Assembly: GCA_947175715.1 (NCBI GenBank)
Contig: CAMWOD010000005.1
Coordinates: 1-15,660 of the forward strand
DNA length: 15,660 bases
Reading direction: 5' to 3'
Source: an uncultured Porphyromonadaceae bacterium
GTDB taxonomy: Bacteria > Bacteroidota > Bacteroidia > Bacteroidales > Muribaculaceae
The notes beneath the pieces are model-generated. The model was not told where the DNA came from and ran no database searches. It worked only from the letters and a program-made list of their open reading frames with translations. The first letter of the stretch is position 1. Every line of letters starts with the position of its first letter. Of this stretch, positions 1-8,014 are shown one piece after another. The position numbers and the translations under genes are program-made.

Positions 1-1
1 A

Positions 2-106
2 TCTATAATTTACGTATTATCAAATGGTTGGGAAGACATTAAGGGTAGATGTCGCAAAAACCGCGGCAAAGGTATTTATAATCTCCTTACGGAGGTGAAA
101 TATTAA
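2..106 (+). other. Possible C-terminal tail of a gene entering from the left
   Basis: One plus-strand frame is open from the window edge to a TAA at 104-106. It would encode 34 residues, hydrophilic and basic, containing NGWEDIKGRCRKNRGKG and ending in LTEVKY. The other two forward frames stop earlier, one at 40-42 and one within the first few codons. The stretch is more AT-rich than the neighbouring genes. If real, the gene would converge on hutH with an 11-base gap. A 34-codon open frame arises by chance fairly often, and I do not recognise the sequence, so this is a weak call. Confidence 0.25.
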
Positions 107-117
107 GTTAATGTCTG

Positions 118-1647
118 TTAATTAGCTTTGAACACCTCCTCGTCGGGCTCGTCGGGCACTATGATTGAGTAGTTGTTGAGGAATGTCATAGTGCGGGTGA
201 TGTAGTCGGTCATCACCACGTCTTCTACCACAAAAGGCACCACCTCGCGGTAGGCGTGCACAAGGCGTTCGATGGCAGGTGATGACTTAAGCGGGCGGCG
301 GAATTCCAGGGCCTGAGCGGCGTTGAGCAGTTCGATGGCAGCGATGTACCTGAGGTTGTCGATGATTTTATGCAGCTTGGTGGCGGCGTTGGCTCCCATC
401 GACACGAAATCCTCCTGTCCGTTGGAGCTGACTATAGAGTCGCACGAGGCAGGCCAAGCGTACATCTTATTTTGGCTCACCATCGAGGCGGCGGCATATT
501 GTGGTATCATGAAGCCGGAATTGAGCCCCGGGTGGGCTACGAGAAATTCGGGGAGTCCGCGGTTGCCGAGTATCAGCTGTGCCACGCGTCGCTCTGAGAT
601 ATTTCCAAGCTCAGATAGGGCATTGCCCATGTAGTCAAACACCAGTGCTATGGGTTCGCCGTGGAAGTTGCCGCCGCTGAGCACCATATCGAGGTCGGGG
701 AACACCGTGGGATTGTCGGTTACGGCGTTGATTTCGGTGTGCAGCACTTCGGTGACGTGCACCATGGCATCCTTGACGGCCCCGTGTACCTGAGGTATGC
801 AGCGGAATGAGTAGGGGTCCTGGATGTGCGCTTTGGGGCGGTTGATGATTTGTGAGCCTTTGAGCAGGTTGCGGAATACTCGGGCCGTGTCGATCTGCCC
901 ACGGTGAGGCCGCACTTGCTGCAGGCATGCGGCGAATGGCTCGATGCGGCCGTCGTAGGCGTCGAGCGACAGGGCGCCGATCATGTCGAAGCAGTGTACC
1001 AGGTGCCAGCCGTCGATGAGCGCCTTGATGGCGTTGGCACTCATAAACTGGGTGCCGTTGAGCAGCGCCAGTCCCTCCTTCGATTTGAGGGTGATGGGCT
1101 CCCATCCGTTGACTTCAAGTACTTTGCGGCCACTCATGCGCTCACCGCGGTATATTACCTCACCCTCGCCGATCAGTGGTAAAAACAGATTGGCCAGCGG
1201 GGCAAGGTCGCCCGAAGCGCCGAGCGAACCGCGGTCGTAGACTATGGGGAGCACGTCGTTGTTGTAGAAGTCGAGTATGCGTTGCACGGTGCTCACCTGC
1301 ACGCCGCTGAATCCGCTCGATAGGGCTTGAGCCTTGAGCAGCAGCATCAGTTTCACCACCACAGGGTCGACCGGAGTGCCCACTGAGCATGAGTGACTCT
1401 TGACGAGGTTTTCCTGCAACGTGGTAAGCTGGTCGGGGCCTATCTGCACTGAGCATAGTGAGCCGAATCCGGTGGTGACGCCATAGATCGGCTCCTGGTC
1501 TTGCCCCATTTTATTGTCGAGATAGTCGCGGCAATGCTGTATGCGCTCCACGGCCTGGGGTGACAGCGTGAGGTGGAGCTTATCTTGTAGTATCTTCTCT
1601 ATTAGGCTATAGGTAAGTGCTTGTGAGCCAATTTCAAAGGTATTCAT
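118..1647 (-). CDS. hutH: Histidine ammonia-lyase (HutH)
   Basis: The product removes ammonia from L-histidine to give urocanate, the first step of histidine degradation in the cytoplasm. The 509-residue length matches the family. Residues 144-146 are Ala-Ser-Gly within GSLGASGDLAPL, the triad that cyclises to the MIO electrophile. Y55 in PIYGVTTGFG is the expected catalytic tyrosine. SHSCSVG (84-90), LALLNGTQFMSA, YSFRCIPQVHGA, GNFHGEPIAL and QEDFVSMG are typical of the family. The open frame extends 58 codons further upstream, but that part lies inside fchA. The start at 1647 is chosen because its ATG overlaps the fchA stop as ATGA, suggesting translational coupling. It is the last gene of the hut operon. 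A tyrosine or phenylalanine lyase is conceivable from fold alone, but the neighbours make histidine the substrate. Confidence 0.96.
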   Translation of the reverse strand: MNTFEIGSQALTYSLIEKILQDKLHLTLSPQAVERIQHCRDYLDNKMGQDQEPIYGVTTGFGSLCSVQIGPDQLTTLQENLVKSHSCSVGTPVDPVVVKLMLLLKAQALSSGFSGVQVSTVQRILDFYNNDVLPIVYDRGSLGASGDLAPLANLFLPLIGEGEVIYRGERMSGRKVLEVNGWEPITLKSKEGLALLNGTQFMSANAIKALIDGWHLVHCFDMIGALSLDAYDGRIEPFAACLQQVRPHRGQIDTARVFRNLLKGSQIINRPKAHIQDPYSFRCIPQVHGAVKDAMVHVTEVLHTEINAVTDNPTVFPDLDMVLSGGNFHGEPIALVFDYMGNALSELGNISERRVAQLILGNRGLPEFLVAHPGLNSGFMIPQYAAASMVSQNKMYAWPASCDSIVSSNGQEDFVSMGANAATKLHKIIDNLRYIAAIELLNAAQALEFRRPLKSSPAIERLVHAYREVVPFVVEDVVMTDYITRTMTFLNNYSIIVPDEPDEEVFKAN

Positions 1648-2261
1648 ATCGTGATCGCTGAAAGTAATTGCTGCTCTTGCTCGATGGCTTGCTGCACCAG
1701 TAGCTGGCAGCGGTGGTTCATATCGGCTATTTCGTCGGTTTCGGGGAGATTGACCAGATTGATGCGAGTGTTGAGCACGGCACCAAGCACGGCAGTGCGG
1801 GCGTTCATCATGGCCACGCACGCATCGGTCACGGCATTGCGGTTGCCTTCAAGGGCCACACGTTCTATCAGGCTCATGATGCGTGCAGCCTCAAGTGCCA
1901 CAGTCATTGGCACTTCGGCGGCATGAAAAGTGGCCTCAGCGATGGCGTTGTTGCGTGCTTGCAGCTCCTCGGGTGTCTCTTTGGGCATGCGGTAGGCCTC
2001 CATCACGTGGGCGTAGGCCAGTGCGTCGAGGTTGATATATTCCTCAAATTTGGAGCGGGCCTTGTCAAACTCGCCCGCAATGCGTCGCATTGTCTCCTCG
2101 ACGTCGGCGTATTTCTTGCGTCCGATGGTGAGATTGGCCACCATTGCACCCAATGACGCTGCGAGAGCGCCGCACATTGCCGCTACCGAGCCGCCCCCCG
2201 GAACGGGTTGATTTGAAGCGGTTTCGGCGAGAAATTCGGTTACTGATTTATTAGTAAGCAT
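1644..2261 (-). CDS. fchA: Formiminotetrahydrofolate cyclodeaminase (FchA type)
   Basis: The product converts 5-formimino-tetrahydrofolate to 5,10-methenyl-tetrahydrofolate and ammonia, moving the histidine-derived carbon into the folate pool. The 205-residue all-helical protein matches the single-domain cyclodeaminase (FTCD_C) family. It shows the N-terminal PVPGGGSVAA loop (19-28), a conserved Asp in EYINLDALAY (D79) and GNRNAVTDACVA further on. Vertebrate FTCD fuses this domain to the formiminotransferase; here the two are separate genes with hutI between them. The frame runs 32 codons further upstream, but that would overlap the end of hutI. The start MLTNKSVTEFL leaves a 34-base gap and begins where family similarity begins. 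The stop overlaps the hutH start. Confidence 0.92.
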   Translation of the reverse strand: MLTNKSVTEFLAETASNQPVPGGGSVAAMCGALAASLGAMVANLTIGRKKYADVEETMRRIAGEFDKARSKFEEYINLDALAYAHVMEAYRMPKETPEELQARNNAIAEATFHAAEVPMTVALEAARIMSLIERVALEGNRNAVTDACVAMMNARTAVLGAVLNTRINLVNLPETDEIADMNHRCQLLVQQAIEQEQQLLSAITI

Positions 2262-2295
2262 GGTATCATTTGTTTTTAAGGGTATTTTATGATAT

Positions 2296-3564
2296 TCAGG
2301 GTAGAGTGGGAGTGTGGTCGACACCCACTGCTGAGCCGTGGTAAACTGTAGTGCCAACTTGATTTATGCCGATGAAATAGGGCAAATCGTTGATGTTGGA
2401 GGTGTTGAGTATGGCTAAGTCGGCGTACTTTCCTACTTCTATCGAGCCTGTGTCGGCAGCGAGCCCCAACGCTGCGGCTCCGTTGAGGGTGAGCGCGGTG
2501 ATCACTTCCTCGATGGTCATGTTCATGTAGATGCACGCCAGAGCTATGAGCAGGGGTATGGAGTAGGAGTAGCATGAACCAGGGTTGAAGTCGGTGGCAA
2601 GAGCCACGGCTGCGCCGGCATCGATCAGGCGTCGGGCAGGGGCGTAAGGCTCCTTGAGGGCGAAGGCTGTGAGGGGGAGCAGAGTGGCCACGGTGTCGCT
2701 TGCCGCAAGAGCCTTTACCCCCTTGTCTCCCACGTGTAGCAGGTGATCGGCCGAGAGAGCACCCAATTCCACAGCCAGCTCGGCACCACCGAGAGTGGTG
2801 ATTTCGTCGGCATGAAATTTGAGCTTGTATCCCAGGGCTTTGGCTGCCGACATAAGGCGGCGTGAAGCTTCGATTTCGAATACTCCCCGCTCAGTGAATA
2901 CATCGCATATATCGGCCAGCGACCTGAGTTGTGGCAGCATATCGGCGATGATATGGTCAACGTAGGCCTCTGTGTCGCCGTTGTATTCAGCAGGTACGGC
3001 GTGTGCGGCCATCATGGTTGCGACTACTGTCATCGGCACGGAGGAGCTGCGTAGCTCGCTGATGATTTCGAGCAACTTGCGCTCGGTATCGAGCGACAGC
3101 CCATATCCGCTCTTGGCCTCGACGGTGGTGATGCCCATGGCGCTCATCTGCTTGAGGTGGTATAACGCCTTATCGTACAGGTCACTGTGATCGGCTCCTC
3201 GTGTAGCATTGACCGTTGACTGAATACCACCCCCGGCGTTCATGATTTCCATATAGGAGGCGCCGTTGAGTCGCATCTTGAACTCATCGGCGCGTAGTCC
3301 GCCAAACACAAGGTGAGTATGCGAGTCGACAAATCCAGGGAGCACAACACACCCCCTTGCATCGATGTCGGGAAGCATGGTGACACCTTCTTCGGGTGCC
3401 TGTGGAGCCGCTTCTGCGCTCCCCGCATAGGCAATGCGCTCATCCGCGATGTGGATTTCGGCGTCGGTTATGGTGGTGAGATGACCCATAGCCGCCCCAT
3501 GCTGGGCTGCGGTGCCTGTGGGGGTGACTATGGTGCAATTGGTGATACGTCGAAAGCGTGTCAT
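2296..3564 (-). CDS. hutI: Imidazolonepropionase (HutI)
   Basis: This metal-dependent amidohydrolase opens the ring of 4-imidazolone-5-propionate to give N-formimino-L-glutamate, the third step of histidine degradation. The 422 residues fit the family. The sequence shows the metal-binding HxH pair (H82 and H84 in DSHTHLVFGG), AKSGYGL (150-156), H251 in KFHADE, H274 in SADHLLHVG and the catalytic Asp D325 in ATDFNPGS. The C-terminal TGSIEVGKYADLAIL closes the small beta domain typical of amidohydrolases. The start ATG at 3564 overlaps the ftcD stop as ATGA, so the two are likely translationally coupled. I see no sign of truncation. Confidence 0.96.
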   Translation of the reverse strand: MTRFRRITNCTIVTPTGTAAQHGAAMGHLTTITDAEIHIADERIAYAGSAEAAPQAPEEGVTMLPDIDARGCVVLPGFVDSHTHLVFGGLRADEFKMRLNGASYMEIMNAGGGIQSTVNATRGADHSDLYDKALYHLKQMSAMGITTVEAKSGYGLSLDTERKLLEIISELRSSSVPMTVVATMMAAHAVPAEYNGDTEAYVDHIIADMLPQLRSLADICDVFTERGVFEIEASRRLMSAAKALGYKLKFHADEITTLGGAELAVELGALSADHLLHVGDKGVKALAASDTVATLLPLTAFALKEPYAPARRLIDAGAAVALATDFNPGSCYSYSIPLLIALACIYMNMTIEEVITALTLNGAAALGLAADTGSIEVGKYADLAILNTSNINDLPYFIGINQVGTTVYHGSAVGVDHTPTLP

Positions 3565-4457
3565 TCGGCGATGCGGGTTTCAAGAACTTGGTCGATGGAG
3601 AAATTCTCAAGTCCAAGGTAGTATTCGGCTGTGTCGACTAATGCTTGCATGGGCACCAGACCGATGATTTCGCTACCGGCTATGGTCACGCCCCAGCGTT
3701 GGGCCTCAAATCTCACCGTTTCGAACACACGGTAGAGCGCGGTGCGGGTGAAGTCGGTCATGTTGATCGACACCTGCACGATGCCGCGGTCGGCCAGGTC
3801 TACCCCCAATGCCTTGACAAATCGGTAGCCGCCGTTGATGTGGCGTATCTTCTTGCTGATGGCGGTGGCTATGTCGAGGCGCGGGGTGTTGAGGTTGATA
3901 TTGAATGCCACCAGGGGCATGCGAGCGCCTATGGCCACAGTGCCGGCGGTGGGGTGACGATGTCGTGGGCCGAAATCGGGAGCCCACTCGGGGAGCTGAA
4001 TCTTCTCCTCCATACCTTCAAATTCACCCTTACGGATAGCGGCGAGGTTTTCGCGGTGAGGAGCCGAGGCCGACTTCTCGTAGAGGAATACCGGCAAAGA
4101 GTAAAGCTCGGCCACGGTGCGTCCCACCTCCTTGGATAGCTCGATGCAGTCGTCCATGGTGGCGCCCTTGATGGGGATAAATGGTATCACGTCGACAGCG
4201 CCCATCCTGGGGTGCTGGCCTGAGTGGGTAGTGAGGTCGATGATTTCAACGGCGGTTCCTACGGCTGCGATGACGGCATCGCGCAGAGGTGCAAGCTCAC
4301 CCACCACGGTCACTACGCAGCGGTTGTGATCCTCGTCGGCTGAATAATCAAGGAGTTTTACACCCTTGCGGCCACGGAAGTTGTCGACTATTTTTTCTAT
4401 TTTCTGTGGGTCGCGTCCCTCGGAGAAATTGGGTACGCATTCGATGATTTGTTGCAT
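3561..4457 (-). CDS. ftcD: Glutamate formimidoyltransferase (FtcD)
   Basis: The product transfers the formimino group of N-formimino-L-glutamate to tetrahydrofolate, releasing glutamate. The 298 residues cover the N- and C-terminal formiminotransferase subdomains and nothing more. The opening IIECVPNFSEGRD is diagnostic. H82 in SGQHPRMGAVDVIPF falls at the same number as the catalytic His82 described for the mammalian enzyme. PRHRHPTAGTVAIGAR and LVAFNINLNT mark the second subdomain. There is no cyclodeaminase domain; that activity is encoded by fchA two genes downstream. The gene starts 26 bases after the hutU stop and ends in an ATGA overlap with hutI, so it sits inside a tight operon. Choice of a formiminotransferase route implies one-carbon recovery rather than hydrolysis to formamide or formylglutamate. 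Confidence 0.95.
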   Translation of the reverse strand: MQQIIECVPNFSEGRDPQKIEKIVDNFRGRKGVKLLDYSADEDHNRCVVTVVGELAPLRDAVIAAVGTAVEIIDLTTHSGQHPRMGAVDVIPFIPIKGATMDDCIELSKEVGRTVAELYSLPVFLYEKSASAPHRENLAAIRKGEFEGMEEKIQLPEWAPDFGPRHRHPTAGTVAIGARMPLVAFNINLNTPRLDIATAISKKIRHINGGYRFVKALGVDLADRGIVQVSINMTDFTRTALYRVFETVRFEAQRWGVTIAGSEIIGLVPMQALVDTAEYYLGLENFSIDQVLETRIAE

Positions 4458-4483
4458 AAGGGGTATGTAAAAGAATTATTTGG

Positions 4484-6469
4484 TTAGAGGAAAGAGCGTA
4501 CAAGGTCGTCGTCGGCTATGAATGGCTCGGTGATTGAGAAGTCGGGGTGCTGGTCGTTCCACTCGGCCACGGTCGACATGGCGTTGGGGTTGCGTGCCCA
4601 TGAGCGGCGCGCCACGCCACCCATCACATCCCACAGCATGGCCTGTTTCAAGATCTCGTCGACGCGCTCCGAGCCGTCGAGCACCATGCCGAATCCGCCG
4701 TTGATTGCCTTGCCTATGCCCACGCCTCCGCCGTTGTGGAGAGCCACGAGGCTCATGCCGCGTGCGCAGTTGCCGGCGAAGCACTGCACAGCCATGTCGG
4801 CCATCACGTTGGAGCCGTCCTTGATGTTGGATGTTTCGCGGAATGGGGAGTCGGTACCACTTACATCGTGGTGGTCGCGACCGAGCATTATTGGACCCAC
4901 CTCACCGTCGCGCACCATCTTGTTGAAGCGCAGAGCGATGTTGAGTCGGCCCATGGCGTCTTGGTAGAGTATGCGTGCTTGAGTGCCTACTACCAGTGCG
5001 TTGCGCTCGGCGTCGCGTATCCAGTTGTAGTTGTCGCGGTCCTGGCCGCGGCGGTTGGGGTCGATGCACTCCATGGCAGCACGGTCGGTTTTCACAAGGT
5101 CGTCATGCTTTCCCGACAGGCACACCCAGCGGAATGGGCCGTAACCGTAGTCGAACAGCATCGGGCCCATGATATCTTCTACGTAAGATGGCCATATGAA
5201 GCCATCTTTTTCGTCAACGCCGTTGCGCGATATTTCCTTTACCCCGGCGTCGTAAACAGCTTTCATGAATGAGTTGCCGTAGTCGAAGAAGTAGGTGCCA
5301 CGGTCAACCAATGCCTTGATAACCTTGTAGTGGCGGCGCAGCGAAGCGTCGACCTTGCGGCGGAACTCCTCGGAATTGAATTGGAGCAACCGGGTGCGCT
5401 CATCGTGGGTGAGCCCTGCCGGGCAATATCCACCCTCGTATACGGCATGGCATGAGGTCTGGTCGCTGAGCAGGTCGATGTGCTCATTGTGCTCCACTGC
5501 GTATTCGAGCAGGTCTACGATATTGCCGTGATAGGCTATGGAGATGGGTTGGCGCTGCGCCATGGCCTTGCGGGCAAGGTCGAAAGCTACAGCGATGTCG
5601 TCGGTGACATGTCCCACCCACCCCTGGCGCAGGCGTGTTTGGATGCGCGACATGTCGGTTTCGGCTATGATGGCGGCGGCATGAGCTATCTCGGCAGCCT
5701 TGGGTTGTGCGCCGCTCATTCCGCCGAGTCCCGAAGATACAAAGAGGCGCCCGGCAAGGTCGCCGTCGTCGGTGATGCCCAGCTTCAGGCGCCCGGCGTT
5801 GAGCAGCGTGTTGAATGTGCCGTGAACGATGCCCTGAGGGCCTATGTACATCCAGCCGCCGGCCGTCATCTGGCCGTAGTTGGCCACGCCGAGCTGCATC
5901 GCCTCGTGCCAGTCGCGTGAGTTGTCAAACATGCCCACCATCATTGCATTGGTGATGATGACCCTGGGGGCATCCTTGCGCGATGGGAACAATCCTAAAG
6001 GGTGTCCCGACTCCACTACGAGAGTCTGCTCGTCGGTGAGCTGCTCGAGATATTTCTTAATCAGGCGGTATTGAAGCCAGTTCTGACACACCTGCCCCGT
6101 CTCGCCGTAGGTGACGAGTTCGTAGGGGTAAAGGGCTATGTCGAAGCATAGATTATTGTCGATCATCACTTGAAACGCCTTTCCAGCTAGGCATTTGCCG
6201 CGGTACTGGTCGATAGGTTTGGCCTTGAGGTCGCCAGCAGGTCGCCAGCGATAGGCATAGATGCGCCCTCGTGTGCACAGTTCTTCGAGAAATTCAGGTA
6301 TGGCTTGCTCGTGTAGCTCCTGTGGCAGATAGCGCAGGGCATTTTTCAGCGCGAGGATGGTCTTATCCTCGTTGAGTGTGAACCTACGGTTGGGGGCACG
6401 ACGTATTCCTGGTTGAAAATCAGGCATGTCAGGCCACTCTGACGGTAAGGTGATGCGGTTGTCTTTCAT
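4484..6469 (-). CDS. hutU: Urocanate hydratase, long form (HutU)
   Basis: The product adds water to urocanate to form 4-imidazolone-5-propionate, using tightly bound NAD+ as an electrophile. It is the first gene of the hut operon. At 661 residues it is about 100 longer than the Pseudomonas/Bacillus enzyme and fits a longer form found in Bacteroidota. The NAD-binding region is clear: MTAGGWMYIGPQGIVHG (201-217), SSGLGGMSGAQPKAA (245-259), DQTSCHAVYEGG (336-347). C450 in PFRWVCLSGKHDD probably corresponds to the active-site cysteine of the short enzymes (inference). GRDHHDVSG and LHNGGGVGIGKA lie in the C-terminal third. The frame is open 49 codons further upstream, but MKDNRITLPSEW is preferred because the upstream part is AT-rich intergenic sequence. 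Confidence 0.94.
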   Translation of the reverse strand: MKDNRITLPSEWPDMPDFQPGIRRAPNRRFTLNEDKTILALKNALRYLPQELHEQAIPEFLEELCTRGRIYAYRWRPAGDLKAKPIDQYRGKCLAGKAFQVMIDNNLCFDIALYPYELVTYGETGQVCQNWLQYRLIKKYLEQLTDEQTLVVESGHPLGLFPSRKDAPRVIITNAMMVGMFDNSRDWHEAMQLGVANYGQMTAGGWMYIGPQGIVHGTFNTLLNAGRLKLGITDDGDLAGRLFVSSGLGGMSGAQPKAAEIAHAAAIIAETDMSRIQTRLRQGWVGHVTDDIAVAFDLARKAMAQRQPISIAYHGNIVDLLEYAVEHNEHIDLLSDQTSCHAVYEGGYCPAGLTHDERTRLLQFNSEEFRRKVDASLRRHYKVIKALVDRGTYFFDYGNSFMKAVYDAGVKEISRNGVDEKDGFIWPSYVEDIMGPMLFDYGYGPFRWVCLSGKHDDLVKTDRAAMECIDPNRRGQDRDNYNWIRDAERNALVVGTQARILYQDAMGRLNIALRFNKMVRDGEVGPIMLGRDHHDVSGTDSPFRETSNIKDGSNVMADMAVQCFAGNCARGMSLVALHNGGGVGIGKAINGGFGMVLDGSERVDEILKQAMLWDVMGGVARRSWARNPNAMSTVAEWNDQHPDFSITEPFIADDDLVRSFL

Positions 6470-6529
6470 TAAATCTAAGGCAAAATATGTTTTGTTGGCG
6501 AATTTACACAATCTAACTGTTATTTTTTG

Positions 6530-6537
6530 TAATTTTG
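6530..6537 (+). promoter_or_regulatory. Probable -7 element of the pheS promoter
   Basis: TAATTTTG matches the Bacteroidota -7 consensus TAnnTTTG exactly and lies 32 bases before the pheS start codon, leaving a short leader. It sits in the common context TTTTTTGTAATTTTGC. No good TTG or TTTG -33 element lies 17-23 bases upstream, so the assignment rests on the -7 box and location. Confidence 0.5.
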
Positions 6538-6556
6538 CCCAAAATAAGAGAAAAAA

Positions 6557-6566
6557 TCTACGTAGA
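6557..6566. repeat. 10-bp perfect palindrome before pheS
   Basis: TCTACGTAGA reads identically on both strands and ends three bases before the pheS ATG. It covers the place where a ribosome would load and could be an operator half-pair or chance. No second copy was noticed in the window. Confidence 0.4.
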
Positions 6567-6569
6567 AAC

Positions 6570-7589
6570 ATGATTGATAAAATAAACTCGCTGAGAGCCG
6601 AAATAGAGGCCCTCACTGCCGCCGACCTGGCTCAGGTAGAGGCATTGAGAGTGAAATATCTGAGTAAAAAGGGTCTGATACCGTCGCTGATGAACGACTT
6701 CCGAAGCGTTCCAGCCGACCAAAAGCGTACGATAGGTCAGGAACTTAACAAGCTCAAGGAGGAAGCCACCGAGCGTATCAATGCGCTGCGCGAGTCGCTT
6801 GAGAATGTCGACACCGCCGCCGACGGTCTCGACCTCACCCGCGACGCATCGACCTGGGAGCTTGGCACACGCCACCCACTGTCGCTGGTACGCGAGGAGA
6901 TCATCGCCATATTCCGCCGCCTGGGCTTTACCATAGCCGACGGCCCGGAGGTGGAGGATGACTGGCATGTGTTCGGAGCACTAAACTTCGCCGACGACCA
7001 TCCCGCACGCGATATGCAGGACACCTTCTTCATACAGCGCAACCCCGACGTGCTGCTCCGCACCCACACCTCGTCGGTGCAGACACGCACTATGGAGCGC
7101 CAGAAGCCCCCGATTCGTATCATCTGCCCCGGACGCGTCTACCGCAACGAGGCTATCTCAGCGCGTGCCCACTGCTTCTTCCACCAGGTGGAGGCACTTT
7201 ATGTGGACGAGAATGTGTCGTATGCCGACCTGCGTCAAACTCTGCTCTACTTCGCTCAGGAGATGTTCGGTCCCGAAACACAGATACGTCTGCGTCCCAG
7301 CTACTTCCCATTCACCGAACCGTCGGCCGAAATGGATATTTCGTGCAACCTGTGCGGTGGCAAGGGGTGCTCGTTCTGCAAAGGCACCGGATGGGTGGAG
7401 ATACTCGGTTGCGGCATGGTCGACCCCAACGTGCTCGAGTCATGCGGCATCGACCCGGTGAAGTACACCGGCTTTGCCCTGGGCATGGGCGTGGAGCGCA
7501 TCACCAACCTTAAGTATCAGGTGAAAGATCTGCGCATGTTCTCGGAAAATGATGTGCGATTCCTCAAGGAGTTTACAGCGGCTCATTAA
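6570..7589 (+). CDS. pheS: Phenylalanine--tRNA ligase alpha subunit (PheS)
   Basis: This is the catalytic alpha subunit of the alpha2-beta2 enzyme that charges tRNA-Phe. The 339 residues include an N-terminal helical coiled-coil tRNA-binding arm (about 1-85) and the class II synthetase core. Motif 2 spans RVYRNEAISARAHCFFHQVE (189-208), RPSYFPFTEPSAE follows at 242-254, and motif 3 contains GFALGMGVERI (301-311). Cys259, 262, 267 and 270 form CNLCGGKGCSFC before GWVEILGCGMV, a possible metal-binding knuckle seen in some bacterial PheS proteins. The frame is open 48 codons upstream, but MIDKINSL is chosen because the upstream part is AT-rich promoter sequence. The beta-subunit gene pheT is not in the window. 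Confidence 0.97.
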   Translation: MIDKINSLRAEIEALTAADLAQVEALRVKYLSKKGLIPSLMNDFRSVPADQKRTIGQELNKLKEEATERINALRESLENVDTAADGLDLTRDASTWELGTRHPLSLVREEIIAIFRRLGFTIADGPEVEDDWHVFGALNFADDHPARDMQDTFFIQRNPDVLLRTHTSSVQTRTMERQKPPIRIICPGRVYRNEAISARAHCFFHQVEALYVDENVSYADLRQTLLYFAQEMFGPETQIRLRPSYFPFTEPSAEMDISCNLCGGKGCSFCKGTGWVEILGCGMVDPNVLESCGIDPVKYTGFALGMGVERITNLKYQVKDLRMFSENDVRFLKEFTAAH

Positions 7590-7617
7590 GCTTATACCCG
7601 GTTAATCTCCAGTTGTT

Positions 7618-8001
7618 ATGTCTCCACATGTATTAGAATTTGCCCTTGTAGGGCTGGGAGGGGCTATCGGCGCTATGTCGCGTCATGGCGTCACTTATTT
7701 AGGCGTATTTGACGACAACCCATACTACTACACCGTGGCCATCAATCTATCAGGATGCCTGATAATAGGAATTTTTACGGCCTTCTTCCTGCACTATGAT
7801 TTCTCCCGGCTGTGGAGCCTTTTCTTCTCGGTGGGAGTGCTTGGAGGGTATACCACCTATTCATCATTCACCCGCGACGCCATCGAGCTTGTGGAGAAGG
7901 GTGATATGGGCACGGCTCTGCTTTATATAGCCATAACAATGGTGGGTGGACTTGGCGCTTGCTTCCTCGGCCTGGTAGGTACACAGCATTTGCTCAAATA
8001 A
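7618..8001 (+). CDS. crcB: Fluoride channel Fluc/CrcB
   Basis: This small inner-membrane protein should form a dual-topology dimer that exports fluoride down its gradient. The 127 residues hold four predicted membrane helices. Family marks are GGAIGAMSR (14-22), the pore asparagine N43 in AINLSGCLIIG, and GGYTTYSSF (76-84), which matches the GG(F/Y)TTFSTF signature containing the phenylalanine/threonine track and helix break. A single gene rather than a pair implies a homodimer. It starts 28 bases after pheS and ends 13 bases before nth. That gap is too short for a fluoride riboswitch, so induction by fluoride is not evident. Confidence 0.95.
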   Translation: MSPHVLEFALVGLGGAIGAMSRHGVTYLGVFDDNPYYYTVAINLSGCLIIGIFTAFFLHYDFSRLWSLFFSVGVLGGYTTYSSFTRDAIELVEKGDMGTALLYIAITMVGGLGACFLGLVGTQHLLK

Positions 8002-8014
8002 CTCAACAATACGC

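Larger units (their letters stand above)
6470..6569. promoter_or_regulatory. Divergent promoter region between hutU and pheS
   Basis: This AT-rich gap of 100 bases separates two divergently transcribed units and must hold both start regions. The plus-strand element for pheS is listed separately. On the minus strand the best resemblances to the Bacteroidota -7 consensus TAnnTTTG are TTATTTTG (6547 to 6540) and TATTTTG (6487 to 6481). Both are imperfect, so the hutU promoter is not placed with confidence. No transcription-factor site can be named. Confidence 0.55.

Noticed and set aside
80..100. Hairpin CTCC-GTAA-GGAG downstream of hutH as a terminator
   Set aside because: The stem is only 4 bp on the minus-strand transcript and is not followed by a U tract.
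91..115. GGAGGTGA, a perfect Shine-Dalgarno-like sequence, 12 bases before an ATG at 111
   Set aside because: The ATG opens a frame of only four codons before TAG, and genes in this window do not use strong Shine-Dalgarno sites.
3645..4139. Open frame of 164 codons opposite ftcD
   Set aside because: It is antisense to a well-supported formiminotransferase. Its His/Gly/Val-rich composition is typical of a shadow frame.
4736..5272. Long open frame (178 codons) on the plus strand opposite hutU
   Set aside because: hutU is clearly coding here, with conserved motifs throughout. Antisense open frames are expected in GC-rich genes, and the translation resembles no protein I recognise.
6470..6569. 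Phe-codon leader peptide or T-box-like attenuator before pheS
   Set aside because: The leader after the likely -7 element is about 30 bases, with no Phe-rich short frame and no terminator stem.
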